Assembly (NCBI RefSeq): GCF_024218795.1
Contig: NZ_CP100400.1
Span: 1,612,001-1,676,000 of the forward strand
Direction of reading: 5' to 3'
Source: Halorussus aquaticus
Lineage (GTDB): Archaea; Halobacteriota; Halobacteria; Halobacteriales; Haladaptataceae
DNA: 64,000 bases
The translations under genes were made by a program, and so were the position numbers. Below are positions 17,467 to 24,896 of the stretch, piece by piece; the stretch's first letter is position 1, and the number at the start of each line of letters is the position of its first letter. The notes beneath the pieces are model-generated. The model was not told the origin of the DNA. It searched no databases and was given only the letters and a program-made list of their open reading frames with translations.

Positions 17467-18018
17467 CTACTCGCGCAACTCCTCCAGTCCCTCGCGCACC
17501 GCCGACCGCGGCATCTCGGTGTCGGAGGCGATTCGGCCGACGTGGCGAGCGGTCAGGTCTTCGGCGAAGTAGTCGTTCTTGAGCGCCCAGTGGCGAATCG
17601 CGTCGGCGATGCTCGGCGTGTAGAGGACGGTCCGCCCGTCGCGGTACCGGCCGAGTTCGCCCGCGTCCACCAGCGCGTTCAGTTGGTTCGACATCCACGG
17701 CCGGTGTTTCGCCGACCCGTACTCCTCGAAGAACGACGGGTGCTGTTCGCCGAGCAGGTCGATTATCTGGGTCGTGCTTCGGGGACTCCCCATCGACGAG
17801 AGGAGGTCGCCGAGGCGTTCCTGCGCGGGCGAGAGTTCGAGCGTCTCCCGATTCTCGACGGTCTCGACCGACTCCGACCCGGGGTCGAGGTACCCGAGGT
17901 CCGCGAGCGTCTCGCGCAACAGCGTCGGGTCGTTCGCCGCGAGTCGTCGCAGGGCGTCTCTGGTCTCCGAATCGAGCGCCTCGAAGCCGACATCGCGGTC
18001 CGTCTCGTCACTACCCAT
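17467..18018 (-). CDS. Winged-helix-like regulatory protein paired with the JAMM gene
   Basis: A 183-residue, mostly helical acidic protein whose ATG overlaps the JAMM gene's stop by 8 nt. Residues about 1-40 are a helical cap (ETRDALRRLAANDP). Residues 60-183 carry two helix-turn-helix-like stretches. The first (STTQIIDLLGEQHP to MSNQLNALVDAGELGRY) ends in a wing-like RDGRTVLYTPS. The second is DTEMPRSAVREGLEELRE. It could bind DNA or act as an adaptor for the protease-like partner. I do not recognise a named family. Confidence 0.6.
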   Translation of the reverse strand: MGSDETDRDVGFEALDSETRDALRRLAANDPTLLRETLADLGYLDPGSESVETVENRETLELSPAQERLGDLLSSMGSPRSTTQIIDLLGEQHPSFFEEYGSAKHRPWMSNQLNALVDAGELGRYRDGRTVLYTPSIADAIRHWALKNDYFAEDLTARHVGRIASDTEMPRSAVREGLEELRE

Positions 18019-18829
18019 CGGCTATCACCACGTCTTGCGGGTTCCTGAACCGCGGGCCGTAGAGCGCGAGTTCGTGACGGTACTGCTCGCCGCGCCACGA
18101 GACGCCGCCGTTGAGCGCCGCGGGGTCGTGTCGTTCCGTGACGGACGGGACGCCCGACTGCTCCACGTAGGCGTGGATGCCGTGGAAGAACTCGAAGTCG
18201 TCGGTGCCGAAGGCGTCCTCGTAGCACTCCTCGATGCTCTCGGCGCTCCCGACGTCGGTGTCGCTCGGCGTCGTCGTCCCGCCCGGATGGGTGTGGAACC
18301 GAGCCACGACGCCGGGCGTCTCGCCGTCGGGATACGACGACGCCACGCGACGCGCCACCTTGCCTTCGAGGGTCGTCACGCTGTTCCGAGTCGCCGACTC
18401 GTAGTATTCGGGGTCGTCGAGGCCGAACAGTTCGGTCGGGGTCGTCGCCGACTGGCCCGTCAGGACGTACACCGTCTCGACCCGCTCGTGCGCACCGTTC
18501 TTGCCGCGCGTTTCGAGCGCCTGCATGAACGGCTTCGAGGCGGGGAACGCGAACGTCCCGCGGGGATACGTGGTCCCGATGGGGGACTCCCGCGGCGACA
18601 CGTCCGGCGACGGTTCGGTCCCGCCTCGCGTTCCGGCCGAACTCTCCTCGGAGTCCACGTCGAACGTGTGCGTCGTGAACCACGAATCTCCGTCTAACAC
18701 GCCGGACGGGTCGCCCGACTCGACGTTCACGTCGGTTCCCCACGCGCCTGCGTTGGTGCGAACCTCCACGTCGGCCTCCGGGTCGGCGTCACCGGAGTCG
18801 CCTTCGTCGCCGAAGAATCGGTCGAACAT
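18011..18829 (-). CDS. JAB/JAMM metalloprotease-like protein
   Basis: A 272-residue protein. The N-terminal 90 residues are acidic and low-complexity. A JAMM-type core follows (about 92-240) with the zinc signature H179-T-H181-P, six residues, then S189-x-x-D192 (RFHTHPGGTTTPSDTD). A conserved upstream Glu is expected, and E143, E144 or E155 could serve. JAMM enzymes remove ubiquitin-like proteins (archaeal SAMPs) or process other isopeptides; some have other roles. It heads an operon with a winged-helix protein, a TIM barrel and a phosphoesterase, which is not the usual SAMP setting. Start at ATG 18829. Confidence 0.7.
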   Translation of the reverse strand: MFDRFFGDEGDSGDADPEADVEVRTNAGAWGTDVNVESGDPSGVLDGDSWFTTHTFDVDSEESSAGTRGGTEPSPDVSPRESPIGTTYPRGTFAFPASKPFMQALETRGKNGAHERVETVYVLTGQSATTPTELFGLDDPEYYESATRNSVTTLEGKVARRVASSYPDGETPGVVARFHTHPGGTTTPSDTDVGSAESIEECYEDAFGTDDFEFFHGIHAYVEQSGVPSVTERHDPAALNGGVSWRGEQYRHELALYGPRFRNPQDVVIADG

Positions 18830-18864
18830 GGGTGGTCACCTCGGTCGCGTTCCGACGTCGAGCG

Positions 18865-19638
18865 TCACTTTTTGACTCCGATGTTGATGTCGCGCGGACT
18901 CATCTTGGTCATCGCCAGCACCGCCACGAGCAGGACGAACATGAGACCGCCGATTATCAGCATGTTCTGGGAGACGGGCAGACTCGAACTGGCTCCGGAG
19001 GCCACCGCCGTCGTCTCGCTCTCCGCGTTACTCCCCGAGTCGCCGGTCGCCTCGACGGGTTGCGTCACGTCGAACGTGAACGACATGCCGTCTATCTCTT
19101 GGGCCATGTCCTTGTGACCCTTGGGCCAGTACTGGATGTCCGCAGTCACCGTACGCTTGCCGGTGTTGGTGCTGTACACGTTCGCGCGGATGTCCTTGAT
19201 GCCGCCCTGCGGTCGGACGTCGAACGTCCCCGACACCATCCCGGCACCGCCCGAGAAGAGGTCGGACGAGCCCTGAATGGTCATGCCGCTGGGGACGCTC
19301 ATCGTGATGTGGACGACGACGGGACAGGTCGCCGTGGGGTCCACTTGGAAGCCGCCCGAAATCTTCCCGGGTTGGGACTTGTTGATGGTCTTCTGGGAGG
19401 CGTACAACCGGGCCTGCGACAGGCTCGGCGGCGAGGACGGCTTCTCGCACTCGCCCTGAGTGGTGGCCGCCGCCTCCGTGGTCGCCACGGTCTCCGTCGT
19501 AGTCTGCGTGGTGTTCGCTGCTGCGACGTCGTTCTGTAGCTGTGCGGCCGCCGGAGCGGCGATTCCCGCCGCGAGGACGAGGAGCGCCGCCATCGCGACG
19601 AACGTGCGCTGGAAGTTCGTGTCGTTCATCTCTCTCAT
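18865..19638 (-). CDS. Secreted, membrane-anchored haloarchaeal protein
   Basis: A 257-residue protein with ATG at 19638, about 26 nt from a TATA box (likely leaderless); the in-frame ATG at 19629 is an alternative. It has a signal peptide (about 10-33, MAALLVLAAGIAAPAAA), a Thr-rich stretch (40-62) and a beta-rich ectodomain (about 65-205). Two cysteines (CEK near 64 and TCPVV near 105) could form a disulfide. A C-terminal membrane helix (about 227-247, NMLIIGGLMFVLLVAV) and a basic end follow. Function unknown. Its promoter has the densest set of repeated half-sites in the window, so it is probably tightly regulated. Confidence 0.75.
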   Translation of the reverse strand: MREMNDTNFQRTFVAMAALLVLAAGIAAPAAAQLQNDVAAANTTQTTTETVATTEAAATTQGECEKPSSPPSLSQARLYASQKTINKSQPGKISGGFQVDPTATCPVVVHITMSVPSGMTIQGSSDLFSGGAGMVSGTFDVRPQGGIKDIRANVYSTNTGKRTVTADIQYWPKGHKDMAQEIDGMSFTFDVTQPVEATGDSGSNAESETTAVASGASSSLPVSQNMLIIGGLMFVLLVAVLAMTKMSPRDINIGVKK

Positions 19639-19658
19639 TTCCGATGTATTACTCCATA

Positions 19659-19706
19659 CATATATATCTTTACGAGTAAAGTTACTCGTAATCCATACGA
19701 GTAAAG
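19659..19706 (-). promoter_or_regulatory. TATA box plus three alternating TACGAGTAA half-sites
   Basis: A TATA-like run (19660-19667) lies about 26 nt before the ATG at 19638. Directly upstream are three half-sites: TACGAGTAA at 19671-19679, its complement TTACTCGTA at 19682-19690, and TACGAGTAA at 19696-19704. The last two form a perfect 9-bp inverted repeat with a 5-nt spacer. CTTTACGAGTAAAG (19668-19681) is itself a palindrome with a 2-nt centre touching the TATA box. This is the layout of a transcription-factor operator over the BRE/upstream region. Confidence 0.65.
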
Positions 19707-19839
19707 GTGCTTCTTAGGCTATAAGAGATTGATTTAGAGGGGTTCGAGGAGTCCAACCGACGAAAACCAACCACCTACTATACTAATTCCCACATAGTAC
19801 GAACTTTGATAGATGGGCTGCCGATCCCGAGCACGCGGA

Positions 19840-20397
19840 CTATTTCGCGCGGACGAGTAGGACAACGTCCATCTCCGTGTTCGCCGTCGTCACGCGCACG
19901 TCGAACGCGACTGCGAGGACGTGCGTCTCGCCCGCGCGCTCCTGCACGACGACGCCTCGACGAACCTCGCAGTCACCGAACTGACGGTCGGTACCGGGTC
20001 CGCCGGGGCAGTTCGCCCGTCGCCACGCCCTCGCCGCGGACTGGTTGTACGCGACCTGATAGACGGTCCCGGACTCGACTCGCGAGGACCTGAGTGCCTC
20101 CACTCTGGGGCGCAGGTCGGCGCGAACTGCGTTCACGGCCGCGGTTCGCTCGTCCCACGCGAAGTCGTCGGGCACGTCGGCCGCGGCGTCGTGGACCGCC
20201 CGCGAGAGCAGGCGCTCGGCGTTCCGACCGGGCGCGTCGTACTCCTCGCTGGCGGTGAGGTCGGCGTGGTATCCCAACTGGAGGTAGGCCATCACGACCG
20301 GCGCGAGCGCGATGGCGACCAGCGCGGCCGCCGCGAGGACGAGTTGAGCGCGCTCGCGGGCCGGTGGTTCGTCTGCTCCCGAACCCCTTCCGCTCAC
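19840..20397 (-). CDS. Pilus-associated membrane-anchored protein (DUF7261-like)
   Basis: A 185-residue protein. The GTG at 20397 makes a GTGA overlap with the preceding gene and is preferred over the ATG at 20412. A short basic N-terminus leads to one hydrophobic helix (QLVLAAAALVAIALAPVVM, about 20-42) followed by an extracellular alpha/beta domain. Two cysteines (NCPGG and DCEVRR, about 140-153) may pair. This one-helix design with the body outside is that of type IV pilin-like subunits. It is the last gene of the PilC operon. The DUF label is from memory. Confidence 0.7.
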   Translation of the reverse strand: MSGRGSGADEPPARERAQLVLAAAALVAIALAPVVMAYLQLGYHADLTASEEYDAPGRNAERLLSRAVHDAAADVPDDFAWDERTAAVNAVRADLRPRVEALRSSRVESGTVYQVAYNQSAARAWRRANCPGGPGTDRQFGDCEVRRGVVVQERAGETHVLAVAFDVRVTTANTEMDVVLLVRAK

Positions 20398-20834
20398 GCG
20401 TACCACACCCATATCGTCACGTCACCGGAGGCGGTCGTCACGGTGGCTGACCCGACCGCCACGCCCCCGGGCTTCCGGAAGCCGACCGCGCCGCGGGGCG
20501 TCCGGACCCGAAACAGCAGATTGTCCGGCAGGATACGGGCCACTCGACGTCGCAGGGCGTCCCGTTCCCGGTCGAAGGCGTCTGGCGAGCGCACGACCTC
20601 CGAGACTCGGGTCGCACCCGCGTGGCGCGGCGGTTCGCCCGCGAGGACGGTCGCGGCGTCCTCGGCGTAGAGGTCCAACTGGGCCGTCCCGTCGTCGGTC
20701 GGTGCGACCCCGAGCGCGAACCCCATCGCGACCGCGAGGATGAGCACGGCCCCGACACCGGCCTCCACGACCGACAGCGAAAGCTGTCCGCGCGGCGTCT
20801 GCGAGCGGACGCCGCGGTCGCGGTCTTCAGCCAT
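20394..20834 (-). CDS. Pilin-like protein (DUF7262-like)
   Basis: A 146-residue protein with one N-terminal hydrophobic segment (GQLSLSVVEAGVGAVLILAVAMGFALGV, about 17-44) after a charged leader. The hydrophobic stretch begins right after RGQLS, like a prepilin-type processing region. The rest is a small extracellular domain. It overlaps the upstream gene by 8 nt and the downstream one by a GTGA junction, so the genes should be co-translated. It is probably a minor pilin or pseudopilin of the system with the 22791 platform gene. The DUF number is recalled. Confidence 0.7.
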   Translation of the reverse strand: MAEDRDRGVRSQTPRGQLSLSVVEAGVGAVLILAVAMGFALGVAPTDDGTAQLDLYAEDAATVLAGEPPRHAGATRVSEVVRSPDAFDRERDALRRRVARILPDNLLFRVRTPRGAVGFRKPGGVAVGSATVTTASGDVTIWVWYA

Positions 20835-21513
20835 CGACAGTCACCGCCAACACTGCCTTTCCGGTCTCGGCGGGCGAGTACGTCAGTTCGACGCTCCCGG
20901 TGGGAAGCGCACCGTCCGCCTCGAAGGTGAGCGTCGTGGTCTCGAACCGCGAGAGTTCGACCTCGAACGTCCCCGTCAGTCCGGAGGCGTTCCGGAGGAC
21001 CACCCTGTCGTTCGCCCGGACGACCCGAACGTCCGTCTCGGCGGGCGGTGTCAGCCGAATCTCGACCCGCGGGGACCGACGGGGGAGCGTCACCGAGGGG
21101 TCGGTCGCCGAGAGGTCGGGCGTCGCCGACACCGAACTCCGGTTCTCGACCAGTACGATTCGGCGAATCGTGGTTCCGCCGGTCGGGTCGCCCGTGGATG
21201 CGAGCGTCCGGTCGCCGAGGCGGACCGCGACGTCGTAGCCGTCGGTCACGGGGAACAGCGTCCGGAGGCGCGAGGCGTTCAGTCCCGAAACTGCGTCGGC
21301 GCCGAGGACGTTCGGTCGGGCCGTGACCCGCGACTCTGACGCAACGAGTCGCTCCGAGAGCGCGACCGCGACCCGCCGCTGGTCGGCGTCGCGCTCCGCG
21401 CTCAGGTACGCCCGGTCGGCCATCCCGAAACTCACGACCGCTACCGTGGTCACGACGAGGAGCGCGACCGCCAGCGCAGGCAGGTTCATCTGGGCGCGTC
21501 TCGGTCGCCCCAT
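20827..21513 (-). CDS. Pilin-like protein (DUF7263-like)
   Basis: A 228-residue protein with ATG in an ATGA overlap with the upstream gene. A basic leader (MGRPRRAQ) precedes a hydrophobic N-terminal helix (MNLPALAVALLVVTTVAVVSFG), a typical arrangement for class III (prepilin) signals. The extracellular part is beta-rich, with NxS/T sites (NRSSVS, NASGL) that could be N-glycosylated, as is usual for haloarchaeal pilins. No enzyme motif is seen. Its role is inferred from operon position between other pilin-like genes. Confidence 0.7.
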   Translation of the reverse strand: MGRPRRAQMNLPALAVALLVVTTVAVVSFGMADRAYLSAERDADQRRVAVALSERLVASESRVTARPNVLGADAVSGLNASRLRTLFPVTDGYDVAVRLGDRTLASTGDPTGGTTIRRIVLVENRSSVSATPDLSATDPSVTLPRRSPRVEIRLTPPAETDVRVVRANDRVVLRNASGLTGTFEVELSRFETTTLTFEADGALPTGSVELTYSPAETGKAVLAVTVDG

Positions 21514-21998
21514 CAGCCCTCACCTCCGGAGTCGCCGGATTCGAGTCTGACCGCCAGTCCGCCAGCCCCGTCGCTCCGAACGACGACGAACGCCGGTTCG
21601 CGACTCGACCAGTTCCCCCGGACCGACGAGACTGTCTCGGGTAGCGCGAGCGTGACCCGGCCGCCGACTCCGTCCCGGGGATGGTCGAGAACCAGCGTCC
21701 GGGTCTCGACCCGTATCTCGTACGCCCGGCCGCGGATGGTCTGGGGGAGCGACACCTCGGTCCGGGCGCGGACTGTCGCGGCGTCGGTCGGTACCGCTTG
21801 CTGGACGCGTTCCGCGGACTGGGCCAGCGCGCGTTCGCCGACCTCCGCGCCCGCCGCGGTCCGGTACTCGGGGACGACTCCGCCGTAGAGGGTCGCCGAG
21901 AGGAGTCCGACGTAGAGGACAACGATACTCGCCTCCATCGCCTTGCCGACGACCGGCGAGACGGCGCGGTCGCCCCGTGCTCGCGGGTCGCTATCCAT
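21513..21998 (-). CDS. Pilin-like protein with RAVSPVV motif (DUF7266-like)
   Basis: A 161-residue protein starting at the ATG at 21998, which overlaps the upstream stop by 8 nt. The N-terminus MDSDPRARGDRAVSPVVG matches the haloarchaeal prepilin pattern, in which a short charged leader is cut before a hydrophobic helix (KAMEASIVVLYVGLLSATLYGG). The remainder is a beta-rich outer domain with NWS and NG sites. In known haloarchaeal type IV pilins this hydrophobic segment drives both membrane insertion and filament packing. Confidence 0.75.
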   Translation of the reverse strand: MDSDPRARGDRAVSPVVGKAMEASIVVLYVGLLSATLYGGVVPEYRTAAGAEVGERALAQSAERVQQAVPTDAATVRARTEVSLPQTIRGRAYEIRVETRTLVLDHPRDGVGGRVTLALPETVSSVRGNWSSREPAFVVVRSDGAGGLAVRLESGDSGGEG

Positions 21999-22794
21999 GC
22001 CGCACCTCCAGACGCATGTCGTGAACAACGAGGTAGGCCACGCGCTCGCCGGGGTATGCGGCGACGACGCTCGCCACCCCGTCGTCGTCGAAGTCGCGGG
22101 TCGTCACGCTCGCGTTCTGGCGCTCGAAGTACCGCCCTAACGCGTCGGGGGTCGCCGTCTCGACCGCGACCCGGTAGGTGCCGTTGGCGAGCGCGGTCCG
22201 GTCGTGGGTGACAGTCGTTCGGAGGACGACCGAACCGCCTCCGGTCGCCGAGACCGAAACAGACCCGTTCAGCCTCGGCGCACCCACGACGAGGACGCCG
22301 TGGTCGTCCTCGCCGTCAGCGCCACCACTGCGCGACGCCGTAATCGGCGGCGCGGTCCGAACCTTGGCGTTGCCGGGCGGACCGCGCACGACCGCTCCGG
22401 CGAGGTACGCCACCCGGCGCTGGCCCGCGGTGAACACCAGCGCGTCGGTTTCGACGGGCGACCCGACTACTCCCGACTCGTTCACCAGTCGGAGTTCGCG
22501 CTCGACGGTCCGCAACTCGCCGTCGGTGAACGAGACTCGGCCGCGGTGGACTCCGGTCGTCGCCACGGGGTCCAGCGCCGAGTCGAAGTCGGCGGCCACG
22601 CGGACCGAGTCGGCCGCCGCGGCGTTCTGCTCCACGACAGCACCGATACCCGCGGTCAGCGAGGCGAGCGCGAGCACGACGACGCCGAGCAGTATGGCGA
22701 TACCGACGACGTTGGACTGGGCGCGGTCGGGGCAACCGAGTCGAGATTGGCGAGTCTGACGCCCGTCGGCGTCAGTGCGACAATCCCGACTCAC
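21991..22794 (-). CDS. Pilin-like protein with RAQSNVVG motif (DUF7289-like)
   Basis: A 267-residue protein whose GTG at 22794 overlaps the PilC-like gene's TGA (GTGA). A 22-residue charged leader ends in DRAQSNVVG, followed by the hydrophobic helix IAILLGVVVLALASLTAGIGAVV, as in haloarchaeal class III signal proteins. The large outer domain is beta-rich with NGS/NGT and NAS glycosylation sites. The longer open frame further upstream overlaps pilC and is not coding. It is the first and largest of five pilin-like genes and may be a major subunit or tip component. Confidence 0.75.
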   Translation of the reverse strand: MSRDCRTDADGRQTRQSRLGCPDRAQSNVVGIAILLGVVVLALASLTAGIGAVVEQNAAAADSVRVAADFDSALDPVATTGVHRGRVSFTDGELRTVERELRLVNESGVVGSPVETDALVFTAGQRRVAYLAGAVVRGPPGNAKVRTAPPITASRSGGADGEDDHGVLVVGAPRLNGSVSVSATGGGSVVLRTTVTHDRTALANGTYRVAVETATPDALGRYFERQNASVTTRDFDDDGVASVVAAYPGERVAYLVVHDMRLEVRHG

Positions 22795-24746
22795 ACCATC
22801 CCGACCCCCGCGAACACGAAGTACGCGACGCCGACCAGTGCCCCCGAGTGGAGCAGCGCCTCGTAGCGCCCGCGACTCGCGTACCCGGCGAACCACCCGC
22901 AGGCCAACATCGTCGCCTGCGTGACGACGTAGAATCGCCGCCGGTCGCGGGCCGGTTTCACGGCGTCGGCGTCGAGCGCCAGACCGGCGTCGGCGGTCGA
23001 AACAGACGACAGTTGCGCGAAACTGTCGAGAACGTGGACGTTGACCGCGACCATGATGCCCACGACGAGCAGGGCCGTGGTCCACGCGACCGCGACGTAG
23101 ACCAGCATGTTCGACCGCAGGGCCTTCCGCTCGTGGTAGAGTCGCCCGATTTCGACCTGTAAGGTCTCGAAGACGGCCTCCGCGTCTCCGCCCGCGTCGA
23201 GCGCGCCCGTGACGAGTCCGATGGTCTGGTCGGCCAGCGGCGTGCCGACCCGGTCCACGAACTGCGAGAGGGCGGCGGCCTGACGGTCGCCGTCGCGCGT
23301 CGTCAGGTTCGCGTTGAACGCGAGGTCGGCCACGTCGTCGTTCAGCGCGCCGAGGTCCACGTCGCTGGCGACGCGTTCGACCGCCGCCGAGAACGGACGG
23401 CCGAGGCTGACGTGGCCCGAGACGGCGTGGACGAAGTCCTTGATTTCGCGGTCCTTGGCGTCGTCCAGATTCGCGCGTCGGAGCGCGACGAGACCCGCGG
23501 GGAGGGCCACGGCGACGTATCCGAGGAGGACGACGTTGACCGGCCAGTAGTCGAGCGACCAGAGCGCGACCCCCAGAAGGAACGCGACCGGCGCGAATCC
23601 GACGACTGCGCTCGCGGGATTCCGGAAGACGCTGCCGAGCGTGGGGAGTACCCCGTCGGGGCGCTCGTAGTCTCTGCCCGACTGGTCGGGCGGGCGCAGC
23701 GAACCCACCGCTGCGGTCGCGACGAGACCGACGACGAGGATGAACACGGCGCTCCCGTAGACGAGCAGCGCCCGCATCGAAATCGGACCGACTGGGGTCG
23801 CAGTGGTCGCGCTCAGGCCGGGCGCGAGGACGCTCATCACGGTCACGACGATGACGAGCAGCGCCGGGAGGACGAGCAGGACGACGAACATCTCCGCGAG
23901 GAGTTCGAGGAAGTCGCCCGCCTGCTCGCGGCTTCTGGCCTGCCGGTTCGAGAGCATCCGACTCTCCATCTGGAGGTACTGGGCGAGCGCGTCGGGTCCC
24001 TGCTGGGCGTGTTCGCGGAACTTCACGAGGAACGGCGCGAGCGCGTCCCGCGAGGGGGTGTCCCGCGCCACCACGCGCAGGCCCTCGCCGAGACTCCCGG
24101 TCAGGGTCGCCCTGTTGAGCGCCTTCCGGAAGGCCACCGCGGTCTCGCCGTAGGCCTCCTCTCGGTCGGCGACCTTCCGGAGCATGGCCGCCCCGTCGTC
24201 GCTCCCCGACGAGAGCGCGTGGAGGTACCGGACCGCGCCGGGCAGCGTGGTCTCGATGTTCGACCCGCGTGCGCTCGCGGTCCACGAGAGGTAGCGCCCG
24301 CCGAGCGCGACGGTCGCCCGTTTCCCGGCGAGACCGACGCTGGTTCCGACCGCGGCGGCCGAGACGGGCCGAGAGACGGCCGGGAACGCGACGGTTTCGA
24401 GACCGGGGACTCCCCGCCGGAGGAAGTCCGCGACCACCGCGAGCGTGGCGTCGGGGAGCGCGACCACGACGACGAACGTCCACCCCGTCACCAGCGCGAA
24501 CGCCAGCCACGACAGGCCGTAGACTCGCGAGAGGTACACCTCGAAACTCGTCGTCACGTCGGTCGCTCGGTAGTGCTTGCGGTCGGCGTCGTGGCGCGAG
24601 CGGTCGGCGTGTCTGGAGAACAGCGCGTAGAGGGCGCGGTCGAGCACCGAGAGCGTGGCGTTCGCGGACTGACTCTCGCCGGTCGCTCTCACCCCGTCGG
24701 CGTCGATGGTCACGCCGGTCTCACCCGCCTCAGTGGTGGTGTTCAC
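22791..24746 (-). CDS. Type II/IV secretion system F/PilC-like membrane platform protein
   Basis: A 651-residue integral membrane protein with two T2SSF/TadC-type halves: helical cytoplasmic domains at about 150-270 (ATMLRKVADREEAYGE, RKALNRATLTGSLGEGLR) and about 430-560, between blocks of membrane helices (about 80-120, 280-400, 560-650). It is the membrane core on which pili or archaellum-like filaments are assembled. The GTG at 24746 has a GGAGG element 8 nt upstream. A 14-codon mini-ORF overlaps the start. Its usual partner ATPase lies at 29266-31491, 4.5 kb upstream, beyond two glucanase genes. Confidence 0.85.
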   Translation of the reverse strand: MNTTTEAGETGVTIDADGVRATGESQSANATLSVLDRALYALFSRHADRSRHDADRKHYRATDVTTSFEVYLSRVYGLSWLAFALVTGWTFVVVVALPDATLAVVADFLRRGVPGLETVAFPAVSRPVSAAAVGTSVGLAGKRATVALGGRYLSWTASARGSNIETTLPGAVRYLHALSSGSDDGAAMLRKVADREEAYGETAVAFRKALNRATLTGSLGEGLRVVARDTPSRDALAPFLVKFREHAQQGPDALAQYLQMESRMLSNRQARSREQAGDFLELLAEMFVVLLVLPALLVIVVTVMSVLAPGLSATTATPVGPISMRALLVYGSAVFILVVGLVATAAVGSLRPPDQSGRDYERPDGVLPTLGSVFRNPASAVVGFAPVAFLLGVALWSLDYWPVNVVLLGYVAVALPAGLVALRRANLDDAKDREIKDFVHAVSGHVSLGRPFSAAVERVASDVDLGALNDDVADLAFNANLTTRDGDRQAAALSQFVDRVGTPLADQTIGLVTGALDAGGDAEAVFETLQVEIGRLYHERKALRSNMLVYVAVAWTTALLVVGIMVAVNVHVLDSFAQLSSVSTADAGLALDADAVKPARDRRRFYVVTQATMLACGWFAGYASRGRYEALLHSGALVGVAYFVFAGVGMV

Positions 24747-24774
24747 CGCGTAAGCCTCCTCGAATCGCGTTCAT
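24730..24774 (-). CDS. Possible leaderless 14-codon upstream ORF overlapping the pilC start
   Basis: ATG at 24774 lies about 29 nt from the TATA-like box at 24798-24808, so transcription should begin at or just before it. The peptide MNAIRGGLRGEHHH ends at a TGA inside pilC, overlapping its GTG by 17 nt. The GGAGG Shine-Dalgarno of pilC lies within this mini-ORF. The simplest role is translational coupling or tuning, not a functional peptide. Confidence 0.35.
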   Translation of the reverse strand: MNAIRGGLRGEHHH

Positions 24775-24797
24775 GGCCGTTCTTCTATTCTTTCTGG

Positions 24798-24808
24798 TAT
24801 TTAAAATA
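24798..24808 (-). promoter_or_regulatory. TATA-like box of the pilin/PilC operon
   Basis: The stretch tatttaaaata is the strongest AT element between the GH81 stop (24897) and the pilC GTG. It sits 29 nt before the mini-ORF ATG at 24774. It indicates that the PilC operon has its own promoter and does not depend on the ATPase promoter at 31.5 kb. Confidence 0.55.
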
Positions 24809-24896
24809 TGGCAATATAATCTGCATCGAAAGGGGCTCCGGCCGGGAAGCCTCGTGACTGTTCCGTGGAATCGACCGCGCGGCGGTCGCAGCGGGT

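Noticed and set aside
18011..18829. SAMP deconjugase HvJAMM1 orthologue
   Set aside because: The JAMM motif fits, but the length (272), acidic N-terminus and operon partners differ from the small stand-alone SAMP enzymes, so the name is not used.
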